From Algicoccus sp048820935 (lineage in GTDB: Bacteria > Pseudomonadota > Gammaproteobacteria > Burkholderiales > Burkholderiaceae_B), in contig NZ_JBMERD010000001.1 in assembly GCF_048820935.1 (NCBI RefSeq), positions 1 through 64,000 on the forward strand: a stretch of 64,000 nucleotides of DNA, written 5' to 3'. The notes below the pieces were generated by a model that was given only the letters and a program-made list of their open reading frames with translations, searched no databases and was not told where the DNA came from. Below, in pieces: positions 43,556 through 52,190 of this stretch. The translations under genes were made by a program, and so were the position numbers. Position 1 is the first letter of the stretch; every line of letters starts with the position of its first letter.

Positions 43556-45688
43556 CTATTGACTGCTATTTTGATCGATTTTTAAAGGGGTAATTAGTGC
43601 ATCTAGCGCAAAAGCTTGATCATTTTTTAATGCCAAAGGGTTGATTTCAACTTCACGTAATGTTTGTTGCTCAAACCAATGGCAAAGCTCAGCAATTTTT
43701 TTAGAAATTGAAGGTATATCAATCCTAGGACGTCCTCGATATCCTTGTAGTATCTTTGCATGGCGCAAACTTCTGAGAGATTTTTCGATGTCTTTGGCAT
43801 CGGCAGGCAATAATAAGTTGGTCACATCCGGGTCTAGTTCTGCTTCAACTCCGCCTCGAGCGAGTGTGAGAACAGGTCCAAATCGTGGGTCTTGTCGCAA
43901 GCCTAATAAAATTTCGTGATCAAAAGGCAGCATGGATTCCACAAGAATTCCCTGCACATCAATCCCAAGTGATTGGCCAATTGAATGTAGTTTTCGAACT
44001 GCAATATCAAGTGATTGTTCATCTTGGATGTTCAGGATGACGCCACCAGCATCACTCTTATGTAATAACTGCGTTGATTGTAGCTTTGCGGCAAGCGGAA
44101 ATGACGCATCAGGTGGGCAAGGGTCACCAGGCTGCAATAACCAACCTTGTGGAACTTGAAGGATTTTGTGCTGACCAAGCAGCTGTTTGCCATCCCATTC
44201 GGTGAGTGTAGATGCTTGCGATTCAATCTGAGTTAGGGGCGATGGCAGTTCTTTAGGCCCTTTCAGTTGAATTTGACTTAATACATTTTTTTGTTGCAAG
44301 CAACTGGCGATCGCATTGGTGGCTTGCGGGATGTCCAGGAATACTGGAATTCCGATTTTTTCTAATGCATGAATGCTTTCATCCATAGCGCCGACCCAGA
44401 TGACAATGATAGGGCAGTGCACGGTTTGTCTGGCTTGTGATAAAGCTTCCACAAAAGCATCAGCAATACTGTGCATCATGCCGATAAAAAGCACAATTGC
44501 ATTTAAATCCCTATCTTCCGATAAGGCTGCCATCGCATTGGCAATCATGGGTGTATCTTGCAGTACTTGTCCTGTAATATCCAGTGGATTGTTTGGTTGG
44601 ACGAAACTGGGAAGAATAGATCGCAAAGCCTCTTTGGTTTCTTCTTTTAAAGCTGGTAGCTCAAGGCCTTGGGGTTCAAAAGCGTCAGCAATTAAAACGC
44701 CAGCGCCACCCGATACGGACATCACAGCAATGCGTGAGCCTGAGGGGGTTGCATCATTTAACAGCAAACGTGCGGCATCCATCATTTCAGTCAAGCTGCT
44801 AACTCTTAGAGCGCCATATTGGTTTAAACACGCTTCATATAAGGCATCGTCACCAGCCAGTGCCCCAGTATGGGATGCGGCTGCTGCTGCACCAGCCTGA
44901 GAGCTTCCAGCTTTAATCGCAATAACCGATTTTCCTGCTAAGGCCGCTCGCTCAAGTGCGGCGCGTAATGCTAAGGAATTGCGTGAGTCTTCCAGATACA
45001 AACCGATGACTTGTGTATCTAGATCGTCAACTAAAAAATCAATTGCTTGTGCAATATCCACATTACATTCGTTGCCGGTCGTGATCCATTGTGCAAAACC
45101 GATTCCGCTACTTAACACGATATCGAGCCAGTAGGCACCTAGTGCGCCACTTTGTGTGATAAATGAAAACTTACCGCGTTTTAGCTGATGGCTTTCTAGG
45201 GCTGTCGTAAATGTCGCGAGTAAAGCCGTGCGGCTGTTTGCAATACCCAGGCAATTGGGGCCGATGATGACTATGTCATGTTCCTTTGCCAGTGCCGTCA
45301 GTCGTGACTGCATCGCTTGTCCCTCTGCATTCAGTTCAGCAAAGCCAGAAGAAAAAACAATAAACGCTTTAACACCAACTGAGATGCCTTCTTGGATGAC
45401 GCTTTCGACTTGAGCTGCTGCCAACCCAATCACAACAAGATCAATGGGCTCATTAATGGCACTGAGGCTGGCATAGGACTTTAGACCTTGTATCTCATGA
45501 CGGCCAGGATTGACTGGATAGATTTTTCCCTGATAGCCATTCGCGAGCATATATGCGATTGGTCGACCATTGATTTTCGTGGGGTCTGCGCTGGCACCAA
45601 CGATTGCAACACTTTGTGCGTTGAGCAAAGCTTCTAAGCGATTAGATTGTTCTATTTCAGAAAGCAAGGTTGTGGGTTTTGTCTTCAT
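43556..45688 (-). CDS. ADP-forming acyl-CoA synthetase (acetate--CoA ligase family), single chain
   Basis: 710 residues. Domain order: CoA-binding domain (SVAIVGASADPTKINGRP), succinyl-CoA-synthetase-like flavodoxin domains (SFITQSGALGAYWLD), the phospho-His in AASHTGALAGDDALYEA, then a C-terminal ATP-grasp domain (FPLAAKLQSTQLLHKSDAGG, EVEINPLAL). It makes an acyl-CoA from a free acid with ATP giving ADP and phosphate, so it probably activates the acid broken down by the divergent operon. Upstream repeats at 45.7 kb are shared with that operon. Confidence 0.92.
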   Translation of the reverse strand: MKTKPTTLLSEIEQSNRLEALLNAQSVAIVGASADPTKINGRPIAYMLANGYQGKIYPVNPGRHEIQGLKSYASLSAINEPIDLVVIGLAAAQVESVIQEGISVGVKAFIVFSSGFAELNAEGQAMQSRLTALAKEHDIVIIGPNCLGIANSRTALLATFTTALESHQLKRGKFSFITQSGALGAYWLDIVLSSGIGFAQWITTGNECNVDIAQAIDFLVDDLDTQVIGLYLEDSRNSLALRAALERAALAGKSVIAIKAGSSQAGAAAAASHTGALAGDDALYEACLNQYGALRVSSLTEMMDAARLLLNDATPSGSRIAVMSVSGGAGVLIADAFEPQGLELPALKEETKEALRSILPSFVQPNNPLDITGQVLQDTPMIANAMAALSEDRDLNAIVLFIGMMHSIADAFVEALSQARQTVHCPIIVIWVGAMDESIHALEKIGIPVFLDIPQATNAIASCLQQKNVLSQIQLKGPKELPSPLTQIESQASTLTEWDGKQLLGQHKILQVPQGWLLQPGDPCPPDASFPLAAKLQSTQLLHKSDAGGVILNIQDEQSLDIAVRKLHSIGQSLGIDVQGILVESMLPFDHEILLGLRQDPRFGPVLTLARGGVEAELDPDVTNLLLPADAKDIEKSLRSLRHAKILQGYRGRPRIDIPSISKKIAELCHWFEQQTLREVEINPLALKNDQAFALDALITPLKIDQNSSQ

Positions 45689-45693
45689 GATTA

Positions 45694-45807
45694 TTCTTTA
45701 TAGAGAATACGATTGATGGTTTATAGAGAATAAAGATTTTTTTCTTTGAAAATAATTAGGGTTAATACTAGCTTCTTTTTATTTATAAATAAATTAAATT
45801 CTCTATA
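45694..45807. promoter_or_regulatory. Repeated operator elements between divergent catabolic genes
   Basis: TTTATAGAGAATA occurs at 45697-45709 and again at 45720-45732, 23 bases apart. An inverted copy of the core, ATTCTCTATA, lies at 45798-45807. The first is part of the near-palindrome ATTCTTTATAGAGAAT (14 of 16), and the last of TTCTCTATACAGAA. Two direct and one inverted copy in a 144-base divergent gap point to cooperative binding, most likely by the nearby IclR protein. Confidence 0.6.
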
Positions 45808-45832
45808 CAGAAAACTTTTATCGAGCTCAACT

Positions 45833-46981
45833 ATGTCATTAAACTTTTCTTTTTCACCTGAACATGAGGCTGTTCGAGATACAGTGCGTCGCTTTTGCCG
45901 TGATGAGCTGGCCCCTTTGGTCGTTGAGGCTGAAGAGAAAGAACAGTTTCCAAAACATCTTTTTAAGCGTTGGGCTGAGCTTGGATTGCTGGGCGTCCGT
46001 TACCCCGTGGAGGATGGTGGGACGGGGATGGATAAAGTTAGCGATTGCATAGTGCGTGAAGAACTTAGCTACGTCAGTCAAGCATTCGCAACAAGCTGGT
46101 CAGCACAAACACATTTGGCAATCTGGCCGATCTGGAAAAATGGCACAACCTATCAAAAAGAACACTTCTTTCAGCCAGCGCTGGCGGGGGAAAAGATTGC
46201 CGGATTTGCCCTAAGTGAGCCTGATGGAGGTTCTAACATTCGAGCAATGACCACTAAAGCTGAAAAGGTAGAGGGTGGATGGCGTTTGAATGGTAGCAAG
46301 CTCTATATCACGAATGCACCAATTGCAGACTTTTTGATGATGGCTGCTCGGACGTCACCGGAGCTGAAACCTGATGCGATTAGTTTGTTTATTGTCGAGC
46401 TGCCATGTAAAGGCATCGAAATACACAAATTAAAAAAAGAAGGGATACGTGGTTCCGAAACAGCCCTTATTCACATTGAAGATGTATTCGTGCCTGATGA
46501 ATGTCTACTTGGTGAACGTACTGGTACATACCCATTGTTGCTGGAGTGCCTGAGTGAAAATCGAGTCGGCGTTGCTGCCAACGCCTTAGGTATGGCACGC
46601 GCCGCATTTGATGCTGCTAAATCCTATGCAGAGGATCGAATTGTCGCTGGAAAACGCATTGGTGATTATCAGGCGGTTGCACATAAATTAGCGGATATGG
46701 CAACAGACATAGAAGCATCGCGCTTAATGGTGTATTACGGTGCGTGGTTGGTAGATCAAGGACGGTTGGATTCCGCAACGGCAGCCAAGATCAAACTAAT
46801 CGCATCAGAAACCGCACTTAAAGTGAGCGAGCAAGCTATTCGTATCCATGGCGGTGCTGGCATTATGCGCGAGTATCCAGTCGGTCGTATTCACCGTGAT
46901 GCTTTTGTTTATGTCATTGGTGAAGGCACAAGCGATGTTCAACGAAACATTATTGCTCGTGACTTAGGTTTTAAGCCCTGA
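45833..46981 (+). CDS. Acyl-CoA dehydrogenase
   Basis: 382 residues from the ATG at 45833 (MSLNFSFSPEHEAVRD). FAD-dependent introduction of a 2,3 double bond. Motifs: AGFALSEPDGGSNIRAM and WRLNGSKLYITNAPIAD for FAD and substrate, IRIHGGAGIMREYPVGR, and catalytic Glu in VIGEGTSDVQR. First gene of the long operon whose next members are a thiolase-like aldolase, DUF35 protein and MaoC hydratases, so it probably makes the enoyl-CoA that the MaoC pair hydrates. Confidence 0.94.
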   Translation: MSLNFSFSPEHEAVRDTVRRFCRDELAPLVVEAEEKEQFPKHLFKRWAELGLLGVRYPVEDGGTGMDKVSDCIVREELSYVSQAFATSWSAQTHLAIWPIWKNGTTYQKEHFFQPALAGEKIAGFALSEPDGGSNIRAMTTKAEKVEGGWRLNGSKLYITNAPIADFLMMAARTSPELKPDAISLFIVELPCKGIEIHKLKKEGIRGSETALIHIEDVFVPDECLLGERTGTYPLLLECLSENRVGVAANALGMARAAFDAAKSYAEDRIVAGKRIGDYQAVAHKLADMATDIEASRLMVYYGAWLVDQGRLDSATAAKIKLIASETALKVSEQAIRIHGGAGIMREYPVGRIHRDAFVYVIGEGTSDVQRNIIARDLGFKP

Positions 46982-46991
46982 GGATTAAGCA

Positions 46992-48143
46992 ATGACTATG
47001 AACGCTTTTGTGACGGGCGCTTTTGACACTGAGATTGGTGAGTTGCCCGGTAGTAGTTGTATGGATTTGCACGCGCAAGCAGCATTGGGTGCGGTTGCAG
47101 ATGCTGGATTAACGCTACAAGATATTGATGGTGTGCTTTGTGCGTACTCTTTTACTGAGCCACATTTGATGCTGGCATCAGTTTTTTGTGAGTATTTGGG
47201 CATTCATCCAGGCACATGTTTAGCCATTCAAGCGGGCGGTGCGAGTGCTTGCATTATGGTGATGCAAGCTGCAGCTTTGGTTGCAAGTGGCCAGTGCCAA
47301 CATGTTCTTGTGGTGACTGGTGACAATCGTCTGACGGGTATGTCTCGTGATGGGGCGGTTGCTGCTCTGTCAGAGGTGGGTCATCCGCAATTTGAGCGAC
47401 CCTTTGGAATTAGTGTTCCGGCTTCTTATGCATTGGTTGCGCAGCACTATATGCATCAATACGGAGTCACTTCTGAACAGCTGGCTGCAATTGCAGTTGA
47501 GCATCGTCGACATGCCGGGCGTCATCCAAAAGCACACAAACGTGAGCCTATTACGGTTGATCAAGTTGTCAACTCGAGGCTTATTGCCGAACCTTTACAC
47601 ATTCTTGATTGCTGTCTCATTTCTGATGGTGGCGCTGCGATTGTGGTTAGTAGCCGAGAGGCTGCACGTGATACCCAAGGAAAATCTGTCGAGATTCTAG
47701 GTGCAGGACAAGGGCATACGCATGAGCATATTGTGGCCGCTCCAAGCCTGATTGATTTTGGTTGTAAGCAATCTTCAGCGACGGCGTTTGCAAGGGCGGG
47801 AGTTCAATTATCAGATATTGATGTTGCGCAAATTTACGATTCTTTCACGATCACGCTCGCTGTTGAGCTGGAATCAATCGGTTTTTTTGAACCAGGGCAA
47901 GCAGGCTTAGCTGCTGCAGAAGGAGAGCTTGGGCTTGGAGGGAAACTGCCCTGCAATACGCACGGAGGCCTGCTGTCATATGGTCATTCTGGCGCAGCTG
48001 GTGGTCTGTTCCATGTTATTGAAGCAATCCATCAATTGCGCGGTCGCGCACAAGCACGGCAAGTTGAAGATGCGAAATTAGCGTTTGTGCATGGTGATGG
48101 CGGTATTTTGTCAGCGCATTGTTCTTTGGTTTTTGGGGTGTGA
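46992..48143 (+). CDS. Thiolase-fold protein of Ltp2/SCP-x type without nucleophilic Cys (probable aldolase)
   Basis: 383 residues. The thiolase fold is clear (AIQAGGASACIMVMQAA; NTHGGLLSYGHSGAAGG), but the position of the acyl-carrying Cys is a Gly (QAGGAS), and the second Cys motif is replaced by VHGDGGILS. Two Tyr stand where the actinobacterial Ltp2 aldolase has its catalytic pair: YDSFTITL and LLSYGHSG. Such proteins work with a DUF35 partner to split a 3-hydroxyacyl-CoA by retro-aldol reaction to a ketone and a shorter acyl-CoA. The next gene is that DUF35 partner, one base after the stop. Assigning aldolase rather than thiolase activity is inference. Confidence 0.87.
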   Translation: MTMNAFVTGAFDTEIGELPGSSCMDLHAQAALGAVADAGLTLQDIDGVLCAYSFTEPHLMLASVFCEYLGIHPGTCLAIQAGGASACIMVMQAAALVASGQCQHVLVVTGDNRLTGMSRDGAVAALSEVGHPQFERPFGISVPASYALVAQHYMHQYGVTSEQLAAIAVEHRRHAGRHPKAHKREPITVDQVVNSRLIAEPLHILDCCLISDGGAAIVVSSREAARDTQGKSVEILGAGQGHTHEHIVAAPSLIDFGCKQSSATAFARAGVQLSDIDVAQIYDSFTITLAVELESIGFFEPGQAGLAAAEGELGLGGKLPCNTHGGLLSYGHSGAAGGLFHVIEAIHQLRGRAQARQVEDAKLAFVHGDGGILSAHCSLVFGV

Positions 48144-48144
48144 G

Positions 48145-48564
48145 ATGAGTGAATTAAATTATCCATTGCCACGACCCAACGCACACACTGAACCCTACTG
48201 GAGTGGCATTCAAGATCATCAATTGCGTTATCAGCAATGTGATGTTTGTGACGCGGTTCAGTTGATCCCGAGAAGCCTCTGTGAGCATTGTCATTCTGTG
48301 TCATTGCAATGGAAAACTTCGATGAAGAAGGGTCGGGTCTTAACTTACACCATCGTTCATCGAGCGCCGCTACCAATTTTTAAATCAATGACGCCGTACG
48401 CAATTGTGATTGTGAATATGGAGGAAGGGTTTCGGGTTATGGCGAATGCGCTGCCAGAGGCACAACCACTTCTCAAGATAGGCAGCCAAGTTGAAATCGA
48501 ATTTCAGAATGTACACGGCATGACCTTGCCAATTGTCGGCAAGGTTCTGGAGGCGTCGTTGTGA
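48145..48564 (+). CDS. DUF35 OB-fold protein with zinc ribbon (aldolase partner)
   Basis: 139 residues from the ATG at 48145. The N-terminal rubredoxin-like ribbon has CDVC and CEHC (residues about 31 and 46); the C-terminal OB fold runs from VLTYTIVHRAP to VEIEFQNV. In sterol degraders this domain is fused to a MaoC domain (ChsH2) and holds the Ltp2 aldolase; here it is a stand-alone gene between the Ltp2-like protein and two MaoC genes. It overlaps the next gene by four bases. Confidence 0.9.
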   Translation: MSELNYPLPRPNAHTEPYWSGIQDHQLRYQQCDVCDAVQLIPRSLCEHCHSVSLQWKTSMKKGRVLTYTIVHRAPLPIFKSMTPYAIVIVNMEEGFRVMANALPEAQPLLKIGSQVEIEFQNVHGMTLPIVGKVLEASL

Positions 48565-48971
48565 ATAAAAATCCAATTTTATTTGCTGATTTCATACCCG
48601 GTGTGGTGATGGGTCAGTGCCTGCAGGTTTATGACGAGGCACAAGCTCAGCGTTGGCAAGCCATTTTTGGGATTGATGTTGAGGCTCCCGACAACGGGGC
48701 TGCGCAAGCAGCCAGTATGGCGATCGTGGGCATGATGCACGCCTATTTAGATGTTGTGAGTCCACGTCCCCCCGGCAATGTACACGCTAAACAAAAGTTC
48801 ACTATCCATGATTTGCCAAAGTTGGGAGAAGCCATGCGGATCACTGTGAAATGCGAATCAAAGGAAGAACGCCGCTCGCGCAAGTACCTTCAGCTCAGGG
48901 TTTCAGGGATAGAGGACAAACAGCAACGTCCTTTATTTGATGGGCTTTTAACGTTGATTTGGGCGGCTTAA
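48561..48971 (+). CDS. MaoC-like protein, non-catalytic (FAS1-dehydratase N-terminal type)
   Basis: 136 residues from a GTG overlapping the DUF35 stop. It has hot-dog-fold features (MMHAYLDVVSPRPPGNVHAKQKF, GEAMRITVKCESKEERRSRKYL) but not the DxxxxH hydratase pair. That is the pattern of the inactive half of a heteromeric hydratase, like the MaoC part of ChsH2. It probably pairs with the catalytic MaoC protein encoded next, nine bases downstream. Confidence 0.82.
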   Translation: MNKNPILFADFIPGVVMGQCLQVYDEAQAQRWQAIFGIDVEAPDNGAAQAASMAIVGMMHAYLDVVSPRPPGNVHAKQKFTIHDLPKLGEAMRITVKCESKEERRSRKYLQLRVSGIEDKQQRPLFDGLLTLIWAA

Positions 48972-48980
48972 GAGGTGTGT

Positions 48981-49355
48981 GTGAAAAAAATTCAAACATT
49001 ACAGACTGTCAGTTTTTTGGTGACAGAAGAAGCTGTTCGTTCGTATGCCGAATTAACAGACGATTTTAATCCGATTCATTTAGATGCTGATTTTGCTGCT
49101 ACGACACCAATGGAACGTCCGATTGCGCACGGAACGATGTCTTTGTGTTTGATTTGGAAGTGTTTGCAGAAGAATTTTGGTGATTCTGTTTTTGCAGATC
49201 TGCAGTTAGATGCGCGGTTTGTTAAGCCTGTTTTTATCGGTGAGAAATTAATTACTGGTGGGCAGGCTGATCCAGATGAGTCAACGCGATATCACGTCTG
49301 GGTTCGAAATGATGATGGTGAAGAATGCATCGCGGCCATTGTCACGCGTGGATAA
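48981..49355 (+). CDS. MaoC-family enoyl-CoA hydratase, catalytic
   Basis: 124 residues from the GTG at 48981 (GAGG five bases upstream; GTG 48975 overlaps that site). The hydratase motif is complete: DDFNPIHLDADFAATTPM followed by RPIAHGTMSL, with the catalytic Asp and His in DDFNPIH. It adds water to an enoyl-CoA, giving the hydroxyacyl-CoA for the retro-aldol step. Small single hot-dog domain, so it should act as a dimer or with the preceding MaoC-like protein. Confidence 0.92.
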   Translation: MKKIQTLQTVSFLVTEEAVRSYAELTDDFNPIHLDADFAATTPMERPIAHGTMSLCLIWKCLQKNFGDSVFADLQLDARFVKPVFIGEKLITGGQADPDESTRYHVWVRNDDGEECIAAIVTRG

Positions 49356-49424
49356 AGATCAATAACAAGAGTTAGGGATACGACTGACCAAAAACAACTT
49401 TAGTAGTAACACCTCAATACATAA

Positions 49425-49438
49425 CTCTAATCATAGAG
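49425..49438. promoter_or_regulatory. Palindrome before the fourth Bug gene
   Basis: CTCTA-ATCA-TAGAG is a perfect 5-bp-arm palindrome 18 bases before the start codon; its half (ATAGAGA) is like the elements at 45.7 kb. It overlaps the leader, so binding would block transcription. Confidence 0.35.
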
Positions 49439-49455
49439 ATCATAAGGAGATATTC

Positions 49456-50442
49456 ATGATTTTTTGTAAAAAAACTTTGACTGCGAGTTTGGCAGTGATG
49501 ACCTTGAGCATGCCATTAGCGTATGCACAAGATCAGGTCAGTAAAGAGCAGAGTTTGGGACAGATGCACATTATCGTTCCTTATGCAGCAGGAGGTACAT
49601 CCGATGTATTGGGCCGTAAATTGGCACAGAAACTTAGTGACCGTCTTGGACAACCCGTTGTGGTTGAAAACAGAGCAGGTGCGGGTGGTTCGATTGGAAC
49701 ACAAGCGACTGTACGATCCAATCCGGATGGATCAACAATTTTGTTGCATAGTGGAGCGATCGCCACTGAGCCTGCAATTCAAAAAAATCTACCCTACGAT
49801 GCCACAAAAGATTTGCGAGCCATTACAACAGTCGTTCGCGGACCCTTTGCATTGGTAGTGAGTAACAATTTACCGGTCGAGAACGTTGAGCAATTATTAG
49901 CCTATGCCAAAGAAAATCCTGGCAAAGTCAATTTTGGTACACCAGGTGTTGGTACATCGGTTCATTTTGCATCAGAACATTTTAATGCGGCCGCGAATAC
50001 AAAAATGACGCACGTGCCGTACAGAGGGGCAAGTGCGGCGTTGGCTGGTTTGATGGGTGATGAAGTTCAGTTGGTCATTGATCCGTTGTCGACCGCAAAG
50101 CGTTACGCCGAGGCTGGAAAAATTAAAGCGCTTGGTTTAACGACGGCGCAACGCAGTGAGCTTTGGCCTGGCATGAATACCGTGTCTGAAGCTGGATTAC
50201 CTGATTTTGATGCATCGGTTTGGTATGGATTATATGTGCCAGCTAAAACGCCCACCGAAACAGTTGAGCGTTTAAATGCGGAGTTTTTGGCTATTTTGCA
50301 AGACCCTGAAATGCGTGAGTGGCTTAGTGAGCAAGGTTTGGAACCAGTGGGTGATTCAGCGGCTGAGTCACAGGCTTTCTTAGTTAAAGAGATTGAGAAC
50401 TGGAAAGCCCTTGCGGAAAGTGCAGGCATTTCTATCGAGTAA
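49456..50442 (+). CDS. Bug-family substrate-binding protein
   Basis: 328 residues, AAGGAG before the ATG. A signal peptide (LTASLAVMTLSMPLAYAQ) is followed by MHIIVPYAAGGTSDVLGR, VVENRAGAGGSIGTQ, HVPYRGASAALAGLMGD and VSEAGLPDFDASVWYGLYVP. Placed between the hydratase/aldolase genes and the biotin-dependent carboxylase genes on the same strand, it presumably binds the acid that this set degrades. Confidence 0.94.
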   Translation: MIFCKKTLTASLAVMTLSMPLAYAQDQVSKEQSLGQMHIIVPYAAGGTSDVLGRKLAQKLSDRLGQPVVVENRAGAGGSIGTQATVRSNPDGSTILLHSGAIATEPAIQKNLPYDATKDLRAITTVVRGPFALVVSNNLPVENVEQLLAYAKENPGKVNFGTPGVGTSVHFASEHFNAAANTKMTHVPYRGASAALAGLMGDEVQLVIDPLSTAKRYAEAGKIKALGLTTAQRSELWPGMNTVSEAGLPDFDASVWYGLYVPAKTPTETVERLNAEFLAILQDPEMREWLSEQGLEPVGDSAAESQAFLVKEIENWKALAESAGISIE

Positions 50443-50659
50443 TTATTGACTCACTCACCGGAAAATATCCTACGTGTACATGCTGAATGTCATGCAAGAA
50501 AATCCGGTGGGTACCGTAATGATGAATGTGAACCCGTATAGAAACTAGTTGACTGAACTGTTTAAAGTGAAAATAACCTACTTGAATTAGGTATGTGCGA
50601 TTTTTTGTATCTGTGGCGTTCACTTGCGGCTTATCAGAGACTTTTTAGGCAGATTAATT

Positions 50660-52189
50660 ATGCAGGCACAAGATAGAAAACCAATTTCTACAATCATGAG
50701 TCTTGGGGGGCGACCAGCGAATAGCCTTCGTGAGATCAAGATTATCGATACGACATTGCGTGATGCGCCTCAAAGCTTGTGGGCAACACGCATGCGGACA
50801 GAACACATTGTTGAAATGGCAGAAAAGTTCGATAAAGCTGGTTTTGATCAGATTGATTTGATGGCGCCCATTCAATTTGATGTCTCAGTGCGTTATTTGA
50901 AAGAAGATCCGTGGGAGCGTGTCCGCTTAGCTCATCAATTAGCCCCAAACTCTAAATTTAGAACCATTGTACGTTCACGAAATATTGCCGCTTTTGATTT
51001 CTTACCGAACGACGTCATTTTGAGTTGGATAGAGCGCCTATATGCGAATGGGTTTCGAGTCATCGGATCATTTGATGGTTTGAATGATATTGACAACATT
51101 GCTGAGGGCTTACGTTTAGCAAAAAAGTTAGGCGCAGAAACTTTCGGGGCAATTTCGTTTTGTGAAAGCCCGGTGCATACAGATGAATTATTTGTCAGTA
51201 AGGCAAAAGAGCTGATCGACAAGGCTGATGTTGATTTCATCATGCTTAAAGATGCAGGCGGTTTACTAACAGCTGAACGAGTCCGAACACTGGTGCCTGC
51301 TTTAAAGGAAGCCATAGGAAATCGTCCACTTGAATTACATAGTCATTGTTTAACAGGACTGACTACGTATATGTACCTCGAAGCGGTGGAGTTGGGCGTT
51401 GATGCACTACATACGTCGATTGCGCCGTTGGCAAATGGTGCTGGACAGCCATCAACTCAGCATATTGTGAGGGACTTACGTGCGCTAGGTTATCAAGTCA
51501 ATGTGAATGATGAAATTGTTGATGAAATTAGCGAGCACATTTCAACAATTGCCAAAAAAGAAAACAAACCTGTTGGTGTACCGAACGAATACGACGGATT
51601 GCATTATATGCATCAGCTCCCTGGTGGCATGTTAACGAATTTTCGTTCTCAATTAGAAACTGCAGGGTTGTCACATCGCTTTGACGAGTTGCTTCAGGAA
51701 ACTGCGAGGGTTCGGGCTGAATTGGCGTATCCGATCATGATTACACCATTTGCGCAGTTTGTTGGTACACAAGCTGTGATGAACGTGATTTCAGGCAAAA
51801 GATATGGTGTTGTTCCCAATGAGATCAAAAAATATGCCTTGGGTTACTACGGAAAATTATTAACGGACATGGATCCCGATGCTTTGAAGCTGATTTTAGA
51901 GAATGGCTCTTCAGATATTCCAGAAACGCCTGCAGAGTTGCTGCCCGCATTACCAGGGCTTAAGCAACGATATCCCACGGACAGTTTGGATGATCTTCTT
52001 TTGCGAGCAATGTTTGCCGGCACTCAAGTAGATGAAATGCGCAGGGCGATAAGAGAAGGGGAGCGCTCAGAAGATGCGGAAAGCTCTTTGTTGAAATTAA
52101 TAAAGAGTTTGTCTAAGAAAAAAAATCACGGAAAAATTTCATTAAAAACTAATGATCTAGAAATTTGTATTGATAAAGGAGAAGGATGA
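50660..52189 (+). CDS. Pyruvate-carboxylase/oxaloacetate-decarboxylase-type carboxyltransferase with altered active site
   Basis: 509 residues from the ATG at 50660. The HMGL-like TIM barrel opens IKIIDTTLRDAPQSLWATRM with metal Asp35; the carbamylated Lys is Lys197 (IMLKDAGGLL); metal His are 227 and 229 (ELHSHCLTG). A PYC/OADA helical domain follows (VPNEIKKYALGYYGKL). The catalytic Thr of pyruvate carboxylases and oxaloacetate decarboxylases, in a GGTSQP or GMTSQP motif, is Ala261 here (NGAGQP), and the DAHQS motif reads DAPQS. The enzyme keeps the metal centre but probably does not carboxylate pyruvate in the usual way. The separate carrier and biotin carboxylase genes follow immediately. 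Confidence 0.87.
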   Translation: MQAQDRKPISTIMSLGGRPANSLREIKIIDTTLRDAPQSLWATRMRTEHIVEMAEKFDKAGFDQIDLMAPIQFDVSVRYLKEDPWERVRLAHQLAPNSKFRTIVRSRNIAAFDFLPNDVILSWIERLYANGFRVIGSFDGLNDIDNIAEGLRLAKKLGAETFGAISFCESPVHTDELFVSKAKELIDKADVDFIMLKDAGGLLTAERVRTLVPALKEAIGNRPLELHSHCLTGLTTYMYLEAVELGVDALHTSIAPLANGAGQPSTQHIVRDLRALGYQVNVNDEIVDEISEHISTIAKKENKPVGVPNEYDGLHYMHQLPGGMLTNFRSQLETAGLSHRFDELLQETARVRAELAYPIMITPFAQFVGTQAVMNVISGKRYGVVPNEIKKYALGYYGKLLTDMDPDALKLILENGSSDIPETPAELLPALPGLKQRYPTDSLDDLLLRAMFAGTQVDEMRRAIREGERSEDAESSLLKLIKSLSKKKNHGKISLKTNDLEICIDKGEG

Positions 52190-52190
52190 A

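Noticed and set aside
44373..44900. 175-residue open frame on the plus strand inside the acyl-CoA synthetase gene
   Set aside because: It is the antisense shadow of a clear full-length enzyme; composition is Ser/Ala-biased and no family motif is visible.
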